64,000 nucleotides of DNA from Microscillaceae bacterium. GTDB lineage: Bacteria; Bacteroidota; Bacteroidia; Cytophagales; Microscillaceae. Within the stretch, counting starts at the first letter, position 1; each line of letters starts with the position of its first letter. Below, piece by piece: positions 18,181-27,820 of this stretch. Where the stretch lies: positions 29,923 to 93,922 of the forward strand of contig JAABSX010000012.1 in NCBI GenBank assembly GCA_011390205.1. The letters are read 5' to 3'. The translations under genes and the position numbers were made by a program. The notes under the pieces are model-generated. The model was not told where the DNA came from. It saw only the letters and a list, made by a program, of their open reading frames with translations, and did no database searches.

Positions 18181-19338
18181 TCAATCTACCCAACCCATCC
18201 TAGACCAGCGAATCTTGCCCGAAAACCAAGGCTTCTCTGTATCTAATGACATCCAGACCATCACAGCCTTGCCTATCAAGTGGTCTGCAGGCACAAAACC
18301 CCAGTATCTTGAGTCAAGAGAAGCATGAAAATTATCCCCCATCATAAAATAGTAATCCTTCCGAAAAGTGTATTGCTTTTGTACCTTGCCATTGAGCAGG
18401 AGTTGCTCGTCTTTGAGGCTAATTTGGCGGTTTTTGCCCGACTCAAAAGTTTTAATCAATCTGCCATACAGTTTTACATTCTGTGGCGACATAGGCATCC
18501 GTAGCCCTTGCCGAGGCACAAGCACAGGCCCATAAAAATCTGGATTCCAGGCCAAGCTTTCGTCTTTGGGGAAGAGTGCAGGGTCATGCTGTCCAGCCTT
18601 GCTTTCTTGGCGAATGATGCCTTTAATCATCCCTACCTCTTGCAAAGGACTCAACAAACGTACTTGAAGCGGAGTAGCCTGCAATACATATATATAGCCC
18701 GTATCTTTGCGGTGACGAGAATATTCTGAAATTCCTACTTTCTCAAAAAACTTGGGATTGATGCCATGGCTTGTGCTTATAAAGTAACGAAACTGCTGAG
18801 GATACGTGATAGGTAGCAACCTTTGATTGGCATATATTTTAGATTGTTTGATTTCTAAGGTATCTCCGGGCAGCCCCACACAGCGTTTTACATAAGGTGT
18901 TTTTAGTTCGGTAGGGAATGAATCAAGCGGATAGTTAAAAACCACCACATCATTGTGCTGCACATCCCAAGTAGCAAGACGGTAGCTAGGAAGTCGTATC
19001 TGTGGGATATCAAGGTAAGCATTATAATCTGTCCCCCATATTTTACGGTGTGTGAGGGGCAAGTGCAGCAATGTGCTAGGCGTGCGAGGGCCATAATGCA
19101 GTTTGCTGACCAGTATAAAATCTCCAGGCTGTAGTGTGCCAGCCATAGACACAGAAGGAATGGTATAAGCCTCTAAAAGCAGCCACCTAAACAGAATGGC
19201 ACACAGAATCAGGGCAAAGAAGAAACGAATCTGCCGAACAAGCCAAGGTCTTTTGCGGTGAATTTTGGTTTTCTTTTGTGAAGAAGAACTATCCGAACTC
19301 TCCATAGGTGAAGATTCTTGAGGAAGATTCGTATCCAT
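18181..19338 (-). CDS. lepB: signal peptidase I
   Basis: A 385-residue type I signal peptidase. After a charged N-terminus there is one membrane anchor (about 36-55), then box B IPSVSMAGTLQPGD with catalytic Ser64 and box D YVKRCVGLPGD with the general base Lys151. Near the C-terminus comes box E GDNFHASLDSRYWGFVP. It is longer than E. coli LepB (324 aa) because of an inserted region (about 170-290) typical of Bacteroidota enzymes. It cleaves signal peptides at the periplasmic face of the inner membrane. Confidence 0.95.
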   Translation of the reverse strand: MDTNLPQESSPMESSDSSSSQKKTKIHRKRPWLVRQIRFFFALILCAILFRWLLLEAYTIPSVSMAGTLQPGDFILVSKLHYGPRTPSTLLHLPLTHRKIWGTDYNAYLDIPQIRLPSYRLATWDVQHNDVVVFNYPLDSFPTELKTPYVKRCVGLPGDTLEIKQSKIYANQRLLPITYPQQFRYFISTSHGINPKFFEKVGISEYSRHRKDTGYIYVLQATPLQVRLLSPLQEVGMIKGIIRQESKAGQHDPALFPKDESLAWNPDFYGPVLVPRQGLRMPMSPQNVKLYGRLIKTFESGKNRQISLKDEQLLLNGKVQKQYTFRKDYYFMMGDNFHASLDSRYWGFVPADHLIGKAVMVWMSLDTEKPWFSGKIRWSRMGWVD

Positions 19339-19585
19339 AATTATTTGTTTATCCTTAGTTTTAGGAAGTAATGTTAAAGCTAAAATAAGAAAATTCCTAA
19401 TGCAAGCTATAATTTTTGAATACCAAGCAATGATTCAGTCTAAAAAAGTAGCATATTCAATAAAATCTCAACAAAAGATGAAAAATAGAGGTTTGTAGTA
19501 TAAGCGATTACTTGGCAAAAATATTGTTTACCTAAAAGATATGCCCTAAATTGCTGAACCAAATCCAAACTTAGAGAGAGCCATT

Positions 19586-21097
19586 ATGATAGATCGTGAA
19601 AGAAAAGTATATAGTGCCCGAGAAAAAGCCCGCCGTATCAACCTAGATACCAATACTTATGGAGCATTTGCTGAAATCGGTGCGGGTCAAGAGGTTGCAG
19701 CCGTGTTTTTCAAGGCAGGTGGAGCTTCTAACACCATCGCCAAGACCATGTCTGCTTATGATATGACCTTTAGCAATGCCATCTATGGTGTAGAAGAAAG
19801 CGGACGCTATGTCTGCCAATCTAGGCTGATGAAAATGCTTGACAAAGAATACCGCTTGCTAGAGCAAAGGCTCGGTATCAAAATGGGTTTTGACCGTTGC
19901 TTCTTTGCTTTTGCAGATACCGTAACTACCATTAATTTTCAAAAGACCAACCAAGGGCACGGCTGGTGTGGCGTTCGGTTTCAGCTCCGCCCACAAACCC
20001 CCCCGAATGACCTCATCATCCACGTAAAAATGCTTGACAATGATGCACTCGCACAGCAGCAAGCACTCGGCACTATCGGGGTAAATATGATTTATGCCTG
20101 CTATCATTACCAGCAAAACCCTGAGCAAATGTTGGTATCTCTGATAGACAATCTATCCAGAGAAGCCATTGAGATAGACATGTGTAGCCTGAGCGGCCCC
20201 GATTTTACAGGAATAGATAACCGACTCCTGAGCCTACAGCTGGTCAAAAACGGACTCACACACGCAGCCATCTTTGGCCCTGATGGCAATGTAATACAAC
20301 CCTCAGACCTGCTATACAAAAAAAATATACTCGCCCTCAGAGGCAGATTCAGACCTCTCACACACGTAAACCTAGACATGCTCAAGCGTGGCTATGACCA
20401 ATTTAGCCAAGAAGAAGACGTGCGAAAAGATAAAATAGAAATCCTTACGGAGCTCACCCTCAAAGACTTGCGTGTGGATGAAGAGAATGAGGTCGATTAT
20501 GAAGACTTCTTAGACAGGGTGGATATTCTTAGCTCACTGGGCTGCACTGTGATGATTTCGGATTATCAAGAGTATTACCGCTTGGTAACTTACTTCTCAG
20601 AGTTTACAAAGGCTAAAATCGGAATCGTGCTAGGGGTGTATGCCTTGCAGATGATTTTTGATGAAAAATATTATGAAAGACTGCAAGGAGGCATTTTAGA
20701 GTCATTCAGTACCTTGTTTAGCCGAAATGTAAAACTTTATGTCTATCCTGCCCACCAAAGAGATAACCCCAAAGAGATTTATTCTTGTCGTAATTTTGAG
20801 CTGCCCGAGCATCTGATAGACCTCTACCAGTACTTGCTTGCCAATGATAAAATCGAGAATATCCGTGATTTTGACCCTGATATTCTGCATATCATCTCTG
20901 ACCAAGTACTACAAAAAATAAAAGACAATGATGATAGCTGGGAAACCATGGTGCCAGGAGGAGTAGCCAATACCATCAAAGAAAGGGCACTGTTTGGGTA
21001 TGAAAAAGTAGTAATACAACAAGCAAAAGAAGAACTGAACCTATCCCGGCCCGATGTCATCAAAGAAGTCTGGGAGAAACTAAAATCCAACAACTAA
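19586..21097 (+). CDS. conserved protein of unknown function (often mislabelled TonB-dependent receptor)
   Basis: A 503-residue soluble protein. The N-terminal block REKARRINLDTNTYGAFAEIGAGQEVAAVFFKAGG and the block TIAKTMSAYDMTFSNAIYG are strikingly conserved-looking, and I recall them from a broadly distributed family whose members are sometimes annotated as TonB-dependent receptors. Nothing here supports that name: there is no signal peptide, no TonB box, no plug and no beta-barrel pattern. A later segment (DILSSLGCTVMISDYQEYYRLVTYFSEF) is helical. Function unknown. The gene is alone on its strand and closed by a strong terminator. Confidence 0.75.
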   Translation: MIDRERKVYSAREKARRINLDTNTYGAFAEIGAGQEVAAVFFKAGGASNTIAKTMSAYDMTFSNAIYGVEESGRYVCQSRLMKMLDKEYRLLEQRLGIKMGFDRCFFAFADTVTTINFQKTNQGHGWCGVRFQLRPQTPPNDLIIHVKMLDNDALAQQQALGTIGVNMIYACYHYQQNPEQMLVSLIDNLSREAIEIDMCSLSGPDFTGIDNRLLSLQLVKNGLTHAAIFGPDGNVIQPSDLLYKKNILALRGRFRPLTHVNLDMLKRGYDQFSQEEDVRKDKIEILTELTLKDLRVDEENEVDYEDFLDRVDILSSLGCTVMISDYQEYYRLVTYFSEFTKAKIGIVLGVYALQMIFDEKYYERLQGGILESFSTLFSRNVKLYVYPAHQRDNPKEIYSCRNFELPEHLIDLYQYLLANDKIENIRDFDPDILHIISDQVLQKIKDNDDSWETMVPGGVANTIKERALFGYEKVVIQQAKEELNLSRPDVIKEVWEKLKSNN

Positions 21098-21122
21098 CCC
21101 GAGCACCACATTCGTGTACATT

Positions 21123-21170
21123 AAAAAAGGCTTGTTTAGGTATTTTCAACCAAAAGAGCAAGCCTTTTTT
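21123..21170 (+). terminator. intrinsic terminator
   Basis: AAAAAAGGCTTG (21123-21134) pairs with CAAGCCTTTTTT (21159-21170) around a 24-nt loop. The U-rich 3' arm follows 26 bp after the stop of the 503-residue protein gene. Confidence 0.75.
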
Positions 21171-21226
21171 CTAGTGATGCATAGCAGCACACACGGGTTT
21201 AAATCATACATTCTACGAAACTTCCT

Positions 21227-21234
21227 TATCTTTG
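21227..21234 (+). promoter_or_regulatory. candidate -7 box upstream of gpmI
   Basis: TATCTTTG matches TAnnTTTG. No convincing -33 box is visible at the usual distance, so this is a weak call. Confidence 0.3.
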
Positions 21235-21354
21235 TAAGTGATTGAATATATTTATTAATTGATACTATGCCTCGTATAATCTGCTGATAATTAGACATTT
21301 ACTTAAATATTGATTTACGGACAACCGAATGATTACTCAAAACAATAAAAACAC

Positions 21355-22881
21355 ATGAAAACCACCAAAAAAGTAGTCTTGATGATATTAGATGGATGGG
21401 GATTGGGCACAAACGCCAGAGTATCTGCTGTAGAGCAAGCAAATACACCTTTCATGGATTATCTCTTCCAAAATTATCCACACTCTACGCTAGAAGCCTC
21501 AGGGCTTGCCGTGGGGCTTCCTAAAGGGCAAATGGGCAACTCCGAAGTAGGACATATGAACATAGGTGCTGGTAGAGTAGTCTATCAAGATTTGACCAAA
21601 ATCAACCTCGCCGTAGAAGAAAACACCCTTGCCGATAACCCTACACTCAAAGAAACCTTTCAAAGAGCCAAAGAAACCCAAAAAAAAGTACACCTCATGG
21701 GGCTAGTCTCCGATGGAGGCGTACACGCACACATCGAGCAGTTAAAAGCCTTCTGCAGCATCGCTCATCAGATGGGCTTGGAGAATGTATTTGTGCATGC
21801 CTTCACCGATGGTAGAGATACTGCCCCACAAGGCGGAAAGGCTTACCTTGCAGACCTACAGGCACACCTACAGCAAAGCACAGGAAAAATAGCCTCTGTC
21901 ATAGGGCGTTACTATGCCATGGACAGAGACCAGCGCTGGGAGCGTGTCCAGAAAGCCTATGACCTCCTCGTGAGGGGCATAGGAGAAGCAACTCAAGACC
22001 CCATCGCAGCATTAGAAAAATCTTATGAAGAGGGCATTACAGATGAATTTATCTTGCCCATCGTTTGCACAGATGCACAAGGCAAGCCTCTTGCCAAGAT
22101 AGAAGAAGAGGATATTGTACTCTTTTTTAATTTTAGGAATGACCGAGCAAGACAGCTTACTAGAGTGCTTACCCAAGAAGATTTTCCTGAATATGGCATG
22201 GAAAAAATGATGCTAGAATACCTCACACTCACACGCTATGATGACAGCTTCAAAAACGTGAAAATACTGTTTGACAAAGACAACCTCAGCAACACACTCG
22301 GGGAGATTATCTCAAAAGCAGGCAAAAAGCAAATCCGAATCGCAGAAACTGAAAAATACCCACACGTTACTTTTTTCTTTTCAGGCGGAAGAGAAGAAGC
22401 CTTTGAGGGCGAAAAAAGAATACTCTGCCCTTCTCCCAAAGTAGCTACCTATGACCTACAGCCCCAAATGAGTGCTTATGACATCAAAGAGGCCATCATC
22501 AAAGAACTCCAAACTAAAGAAACAGACTTTGTCTGCCTTAACTTTGCCAACCCTGACATGGTGGGGCACACGGGTGTCTTTGAGGCTGCTGTCAAAGCCT
22601 GTGAAACCGTAGATACTTGCACCAAAGAAGTGGTAGAAACTGCCCTTGCAAATGATTATACTTGCATCATCATCGCTGACCACGGCAATGCCGACATCAT
22701 GGTCAAAGAAGACGGAAGCCCTCATACAGCACATACCACCAACCTCGTGCCTTGTATCTTGGTAGATTCTGAAGAAAAACCCAACATCCGTGATGGCAAA
22801 TTAGGTGATTTAGCACCTACCATTCTTCAAATGATGGGAATTCAGATTCCAGAGGAGATGACTGGCAAGGTGTTATTATAG
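21355..22881 (+). CDS. gpmI: 2,3-bisphosphoglycerate-independent phosphoglycerate mutase
   Basis: A 508-residue alkaline-phosphatase superfamily enzyme. It opens VVLMILDGWGLG with the first metal-binding Asp, then GNSEVGHMNIGAGR with the catalytic Ser. The middle domain contains HAFTDGRDTAPQGG and FFNFRNDRARQLTR, and the C-terminal metal site is NFANPDMVGHTG ... IIADHGNADIM ... PHTAHTTN. Length is normal for the family. It interconverts 3- and 2-phosphoglycerate in glycolysis and gluconeogenesis, using Mn2+. Confidence 0.98.
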   Translation: MKTTKKVVLMILDGWGLGTNARVSAVEQANTPFMDYLFQNYPHSTLEASGLAVGLPKGQMGNSEVGHMNIGAGRVVYQDLTKINLAVEENTLADNPTLKETFQRAKETQKKVHLMGLVSDGGVHAHIEQLKAFCSIAHQMGLENVFVHAFTDGRDTAPQGGKAYLADLQAHLQQSTGKIASVIGRYYAMDRDQRWERVQKAYDLLVRGIGEATQDPIAALEKSYEEGITDEFILPIVCTDAQGKPLAKIEEEDIVLFFNFRNDRARQLTRVLTQEDFPEYGMEKMMLEYLTLTRYDDSFKNVKILFDKDNLSNTLGEIISKAGKKQIRIAETEKYPHVTFFFSGGREEAFEGEKRILCPSPKVATYDLQPQMSAYDIKEAIIKELQTKETDFVCLNFANPDMVGHTGVFEAAVKACETVDTCTKEVVETALANDYTCIIIADHGNADIMVKEDGSPHTAHTTNLVPCILVDSEEKPNIRDGKLGDLAPTILQMMGIQIPEEMTGKVLL

Positions 22882-23043
22882 CCAAACTTCTTTCTTGAAA
22901 ATCAACTAAAAAGGGTCTGCCAGCTACTTTTGTGGGGAAGCAGCCCAACCTTTACTTGTTAATTGATGTTATTACAATTTATTTAGGAACATTTTGTGAG
23001 CAAAGAGATTTCATCTTTGTAAAACAAAAATTATCAAAAAAAC

Positions 23044-23544
23044 ATGGGATTCACTCCAATTATATTAGCCCTTCTGGGATTCATTTTTCTTTGGGTCATC
23101 GTCAATTACAATACCTTCAAACGCATAAAATCAAGCATGAAATCTTGCTATGAAGGACTTGTGCAGCTGTATGCACAAAAAAAACAAGCAGCCCAGACCC
23201 TCAATACTTACCTCCAAAAAGAAGCACTTTCTAGTGAAAAGATAGAAATCACGTTGGGTGAGCTTTCAAACCAAGTAGATGAACAAACAGTATTGTCTGC
23301 AGATAAAGACCTCAATCACTGGCTACAAGACTGCCTACAGCGGGCTTATGCCAATGACAACTTGGTAAAGGGAGAAGATTTTCAGACATTAAAAGACGAA
23401 ATCATCAACATACAGGCTCAAATGATGCAATACAAGAAAAAACTCAAATCTTCTATGAATGATTACAATGCACTGAGCCAAAATATGCCCTCATCTGTGA
23501 TTGCCTTTGTTTTTCGGTTCAGGCCCATTGAGCTAAGTCTCTGA
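23044..23544 (+). CDS. LemA-like membrane protein
   Basis: A 166-residue protein. One N-terminal transmembrane helix (GFTPIILALLGFIFLWVIV) is followed by the short linker NYNTFKRIKSSMKSCYEGL, corresponding to the LemA FNxLV region, and long helices. It ends with NDYNALSQNMPSSVIAFVFRFRP, which matches the characteristic LemA C-terminal segment (YN...PS..IA..F.F.P). The middle is divergent and the protein is a little shorter than typical LemA. It is expected to be anchored in the inner membrane; its function in the family is poorly defined. It ends 7 bp from the convergent neighbour. Confidence 0.7.
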   Translation: MGFTPIILALLGFIFLWVIVNYNTFKRIKSSMKSCYEGLVQLYAQKKQAAQTLNTYLQKEALSSEKIEITLGELSNQVDEQTVLSADKDLNHWLQDCLQRAYANDNLVKGEDFQTLKDEIINIQAQMMQYKKKLKSSMNDYNALSQNMPSSVIAFVFRFRPIELSL

Positions 23545-23551
23545 GAGGAGT

Positions 23552-23965
23552 TTATTTGGGAGGTTTAATAAAACTAAGTGCAGCCCAAAACTTCCTTTTT
23601 TTGAGGTAGTCTAAATCACCTTCATGCAGATAGGCTTCTTTCTCAAAAAAAATATTCAGGTAGGCTTTGTAGTGCTCACCATATTTTAGAAGGTTGAATA
23701 GGTAATTTATCAAATATAAAATATAAAAAGGCAGAATAAAAAATTCTAATTGCTGCACCAAATGGATAGATTCATGGTTCATAAGCACTTCATCATGGCG
23801 GTAGCGCTTTTCTTTTATTAAGATAAAAGGAAACAGAGCCATGCCTGCTACGTTAAGAAAAGGGACATAAATGATAAACTTAGGCATAAGTGTTTGGTCT
23901 AAATGATTCATCATTAAAAATCCATAAACATTTACTGGATCTTTATTTAACATAAAGACGCACAA
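23552..23965 (-). CDS. small membrane protein with HExxH motif
   Basis: Up to 137 residues; the likely start is one of the internal Met codons (MNHLDQ at residue 19 or MPKFIIYVP at residue 27). It has hydrophobic segments near the N-terminus (IIYVPFLNVAGMALFPFILI) and in the middle (FFILPFYILYLINYLFNLL). Between them lies NHESIHLVQQLE, an HExxH zinc-peptidase-type motif, and a further Glu follows in FFEKEAYLHE. It may be a minimal membrane metallopeptidase or an inactive relative. It is convergent with the LemA-like gene. Confidence 0.65.
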   Translation of the reverse strand: MCVFMLNKDPVNVYGFLMMNHLDQTLMPKFIIYVPFLNVAGMALFPFILIKEKRYRHDEVLMNHESIHLVQQLEFFILPFYILYLINYLFNLLKYGEHYKAYLNIFFEKEAYLHEGDLDYLKKRKFWAALSFIKPPK

Positions 23966-24017
23966 AATATATCAAGGTTGCAGGCTTATTTTTCTTTTAA
24001 AATTCGGTTAAATAAGA

Positions 24018-24025
24018 TATATTTG
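24018..24025 (+). promoter_or_regulatory. candidate -7 box for the DUF4175 operon
   Basis: TATATTTG matches TAnnTTTG and lies 27 bp before the ATG at 24052. No clear -33 box is visible. Confidence 0.35.
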
Positions 24026-24051
24026 GGGCAGCCTCTAACAATACATTTGAT

Positions 24052-27000
24052 ATGGAAGCAAATAAACATTCTCTCACGATTTTTCAAGAACTACAACAGT
24101 ACAAAAAAAAGTACTACACCAATCAATTACTCAAAGGAGTTTTGGTATCCGTAGGTATTTTATTGGGTGCTTTCATTTTGCTTAACACCTTCGAGTATCT
24201 TGGCAGATTCAACTCTACGGTGCGTACTGTGCTGTTTTTCAGTTTTTTATTGGTGAGTGCCTTGGTGCTTGTCTTCTGGATTTTGCGCCCTATCAACAAG
24301 CTAATAGGTTTACAAAATCAAATCAGCAATGAAGATGCAGCCCGACAAATAGGGAAATATTTTCCAGAGATAGACGACAAACTTCTTAATACCCTACAGC
24401 TACACCAAAGAAGTGATGCCCAAAACGCACTTGTGAAAGCAAGCATTGCCCAAAAAACTAAAGAACTGACGCTTGTTAAATTTACCGATGCTGTGCATTT
24501 TGATGAGAATAAAAAATACCTCAAGTATGTATTGCTGCCTCTAGTGCTTTTATTGCTTGTGTTTATCTCTTCCCCTAGCTTATTTTCGGAGTTATTTACC
24601 AAAAGCTCTGCCCGCATCATTAATTTTAACAAAGATTTTGTAGAGCCAGCTCCTTTTCAGTTTTTCTTAGAAAACAAAAATCTCAAGGCATTCAAAAACG
24701 AAGATTATACCATCAGCCTAGATTTAAAAGGGCGTGCCATCCCTAGCGAGGTCTTTATTATCTCAGGAGGGCGAAAATACAAAATGACCTCAGGCGAAGA
24801 AGTGGGGAAATTCACCTATAAATTTCCTAAACTACAAAAACCTGTCGGTTTTTATTTTGATGCAGCAGGTTTTAGCTCTTCTTCACACCAAGTAGAAATC
24901 ATTGAGCGCCCTAGCTTGCTTGCTTTTAATGCCTTCGTGCAGTATCCCGCCTACCTCGGCAAAGCCAATGAAAGATGGGACAATATAGGCAACCTTGTAG
25001 TGCCAGAAGGCACACAAATACAATGGCAATTCAAAGCAAAAAAATCTGATAAACTGCAGCTTATCTTCAATGAAGGAAAAGATACCATCAATGCACGAAA
25101 AAGTGATGCACAAACCTTTGATTATAAAAGACAAGCACGCCGCCCAGAAGGCTACCAAGTGCGCCTACAGAACCAGTACAGCAGCAATAAGGAGGAAATT
25201 AACTATTACATCAATGTAATCCCTGACCAGTTTCCGAAGATTACAATGCAAGAATACCAAGACACACTGACCTATAATTTTCTGAGCATAGGGGGCAGTG
25301 TCTCGGATGATTACGGAATCTCTCAGCTCAAAATGTTTTACCGAATCACCCGTGAGGGCAAGCCTGGACAGCTCCAGAGCATCGCCATTCCTGTAAATAC
25401 TGAACAGTCTATCCAGAATTTTTATTACCAACTTCCTATGGAGCAAATGAACCTAAAGCCTGGAGATAGGCTAGAGTATTTTGCACAAGTCTGGGACAAT
25501 GACGGTGTAAACGGAGCGAAAAGTGCCAAAACAGGGACACTCTTGTTCCAAATCCCTGATAAATCTGAACTCAAAGAAGAACTCAACAAAACCGTGGCAC
25601 AGACTGAAAGCCAAATAGATAAGGCTATCAAAAAGGCAGAAAAACTACAAGAGGACATCAAAAGCTTAGAAGATAAGCTCAGAAATAAAAATAAGCTCGA
25701 ATACCAAGACAAAAAACTTGCAGAGGAGATTATCAAAAAAAGACAGGAACTTGCCGAAGAAATCAAAAAACTCCAAGAGCAAAACGAAAACATCAACCAA
25801 AAACAAGAGCAACTCTCAGAAAAAAGCCCTGAGCTCAAAGAAAAAATGGACAAACTCAAAGAGTTAATGAATGAACTCTTGGACGAAGAAACCAAAAAAC
25901 TCTACGAAGAACTGCAAAAACTACTGGAGCAAAACCGTGAAAATGATGCTGTACTTGACAAACTTGAAGAAATCAAAAACAAAGAAGGCAGCCTAGAAAA
26001 AGAACTAGAAAGAGCCTTAGAAATGTTTAAGCAGCTGCAGTTTGAGCAAAAACTAGAGCAAACCGTAGAAGACCTCAAAGAACTTAGCCAAGAACAAAAA
26101 GAACTTGCCGAACAGACTGAGCAAAACGAAAAAGGAAAAGACCTTCAAAAACAAGAGGAAATCAAAGAAAAACAACAAGACATCAAAGAGAAATTTGAAG
26201 AAATTAAAAAAGACCTAGAAAACCTCGAGAAAATGGACAAAGACCTCGAGAATCCTAACGGAATGGAAGAAAATAACGAAAACCTCGAAGATGAAAAACA
26301 AGAAATCTCTGAGGAAATGGAAAATAGTGAACAACAACTAGATAAAAAACAAAACAAAAAAGCAGGAGAATCTCAGAAAAAATCAGGCGAAAAAATGCAA
26401 AAAATGGCAGAACAACTTGACCAAATGCAGTCTGATATGGAAATGGAGAAAATGAGCGAAGACATGGAAGACCTTAGAGCCATCCTAGAGAATCTAGTCA
26501 AATTATCTTTTGACCAAGAAGAACTCATGAAAGAGTTTAGAACCCCCATCAATACCTCTGACCCCAGATTTATTCAGCTTGCACAGCAGCAGCTTAAACT
26601 CCGTGATGACTCCAAAATCATAGAAGACAGCCTCACAGCACTCGCCAAAAGAGTCTTTCAGATTCAATCTTTCGTAACACGTGAGTTAGAAGATATGAAC
26701 CAATACATGGACGAAAGCTCAGGGCTTATCAAAGAAAGAAAGCTTGCCAATGCCACTTCTAAACAGCAATTTGCGATGACTTCCATGAACAACCTCGCAC
26801 TCATGCTCAGTGAAGTGCTAAATCAAATGCAAGAAGCCATGCAAAATGCCGCATCTATGCCACAAAAAGGAAAAGGAAAACCACAAAAGTCTCCAAGCCT
26901 CGGCAAAATGCAGCAACAGCTCAACCAGCAAATACAAGAACTACAAAAAAGTGGAAAGTCGGGCAGACAACTCTCAGAAGAACTTGCAAAACTAGCCGCC

Positions 27001-27408
27001 GAGCAAGAAAGACTCAGAAGAGCCCTCAAAGAATTAGAAAAAATGGCAGGACAAGATAATCCACAAGGAAAAGAACAACTCAGTAAGCAAATCAAAGAGC
27101 TGATGAAAGAAATGGAGGAAAACGAAAAAGACCTCGTCAATAAAAGATTGGATAAAATCACCAAAGAAAGACAAAAAGACATAGAAACCAGACTCCTCGA
27201 ATCTGAAAAAGCACTCCGTGAAAGAGGTGAAGAAGAAGAAAGAAAGGCAGAACAAGCCAAGAAAAAACAAAAAACTGTTCCGCCTAGCTTGCAGCAATAC
27301 TTTAAAAGCAAAGAAAAACAAATAGAATTACTCAAAACAGTACCCCCAGCACTTTCTCCTTATTACAAAAAGAAAGTAGATGAGTACTTTGAAAAGTTGG
27401 ATAAATAA
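24052..27408 (+). CDS. DUF4175 family membrane protein
   Basis: An 1118-residue protein with the DUF4175 layout. Three N-terminal membrane helices (about 28-48, 58-78 and 157-175) precede an extracytoplasmic region with beta-sandwich-like segments (to about 500). A very long Lys/Glu/Gln-rich coiled-coil region then covers roughly 505-860 and 930-1090. Members are large envelope proteins of Bacteroidota and some other phyla with no established function. It heads an operon: the RsbW-like ATPase starts 10 bp after its stop and ybeY starts 2 bp after that. Long opposite-strand frames within it come from the biased codons of the coiled coil. Confidence 0.88.
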   Translation: MEANKHSLTIFQELQQYKKKYYTNQLLKGVLVSVGILLGAFILLNTFEYLGRFNSTVRTVLFFSFLLVSALVLVFWILRPINKLIGLQNQISNEDAARQIGKYFPEIDDKLLNTLQLHQRSDAQNALVKASIAQKTKELTLVKFTDAVHFDENKKYLKYVLLPLVLLLLVFISSPSLFSELFTKSSARIINFNKDFVEPAPFQFFLENKNLKAFKNEDYTISLDLKGRAIPSEVFIISGGRKYKMTSGEEVGKFTYKFPKLQKPVGFYFDAAGFSSSSHQVEIIERPSLLAFNAFVQYPAYLGKANERWDNIGNLVVPEGTQIQWQFKAKKSDKLQLIFNEGKDTINARKSDAQTFDYKRQARRPEGYQVRLQNQYSSNKEEINYYINVIPDQFPKITMQEYQDTLTYNFLSIGGSVSDDYGISQLKMFYRITREGKPGQLQSIAIPVNTEQSIQNFYYQLPMEQMNLKPGDRLEYFAQVWDNDGVNGAKSAKTGTLLFQIPDKSELKEELNKTVAQTESQIDKAIKKAEKLQEDIKSLEDKLRNKNKLEYQDKKLAEEIIKKRQELAEEIKKLQEQNENINQKQEQLSEKSPELKEKMDKLKELMNELLDEETKKLYEELQKLLEQNRENDAVLDKLEEIKNKEGSLEKELERALEMFKQLQFEQKLEQTVEDLKELSQEQKELAEQTEQNEKGKDLQKQEEIKEKQQDIKEKFEEIKKDLENLEKMDKDLENPNGMEENNENLEDEKQEISEEMENSEQQLDKKQNKKAGESQKKSGEKMQKMAEQLDQMQSDMEMEKMSEDMEDLRAILENLVKLSFDQEELMKEFRTPINTSDPRFIQLAQQQLKLRDDSKIIEDSLTALAKRVFQIQSFVTRELEDMNQYMDESSGLIKERKLANATSKQQFAMTSMNNLALMLSEVLNQMQEAMQNAASMPQKGKGKPQKSPSLGKMQQQLNQQIQELQKSGKSGRQLSEELAKLAAEQERLRRALKELEKMAGQDNPQGKEQLSKQIKELMKEMEENEKDLVNKRLDKITKERQKDIETRLLESEKALRERGEEEERKAEQAKKKQKTVPPSLQQYFKSKEKQIELLKTVPPALSPYYKKKVDEYFEKLDK

Positions 27409-27417
27409 AAAAGGCAC

Positions 27418-27819
27418 ATGAAATCTCTCAAAATTCAAATCCCATCTCTGATGGAAAACATTCGGATTATAGAAAGCTTCATAGACAATGCTAAAGACAA
27501 GCATGAAATCAATGAAGACATCTATGGCAACATCATGATTGCCGTCACGGAGTCCGTCAATAATGCCATCAAACACGGCAACCAAGAAAACGAAAAGAAA
27601 AACGTGAACCTCACCATGGAAATGGATGATACACTTATCAGATTTCGGGTAGAAGATGAAGGAAAAGGCTTTGACCCCAAGACCCTTGCTGACCCTACCG
27701 CACCCGAAAACCTAGACAAGCCAGGGGGAAGGGGCATCTTCTTGATGAAACACCTCTCAGATGAGGTGAAGTTTGCCGAAAATGGGCGAATCGTAGAACT
27801 TATCTTTTATGTAGCATAG
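27418..27819 (+). CDS. RsbW-like anti-sigma factor/ATP-binding protein
   Basis: A 133-residue GHKL (HATPase_c) protein: N-box EDIYGNIMIAVTESVNNAIKHGN, G1 box VEDEGKGFDP, G2 box GRGIFLMKHLSDEV. The small single-domain form is that of SpoIIAB/RsbW serine kinases, which phosphorylate anti-sigma-factor antagonists in partner-switching modules. SpoIIE-type phosphatases elsewhere in this window (33838-35991 and 60864-62456) belong to the same kind of module, but no sigma factor or antagonist is adjacent. Confidence 0.88.
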   Translation: MKSLKIQIPSLMENIRIIESFIDNAKDKHEINEDIYGNIMIAVTESVNNAIKHGNQENEKKNVNLTMEMDDTLIRFRVEDEGKGFDPKTLADPTAPENLDKPGGRGIFLMKHLSDEVKFAENGRIVELIFYVA

Positions 27820-27820
27820 C

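Noticed and set aside
25425..25895. 156-codon Ser/Leu-rich minus-strand frame
   Set aside because: It is the reverse of the Lys/Glu-rich coiled coil of the DUF4175 gene.
26823..27335. 170-codon Ser/Leu/Cys-rich minus-strand frame
   Set aside because: Same reason: antisense of the DUF4175 coiled coil, composition explained by it.
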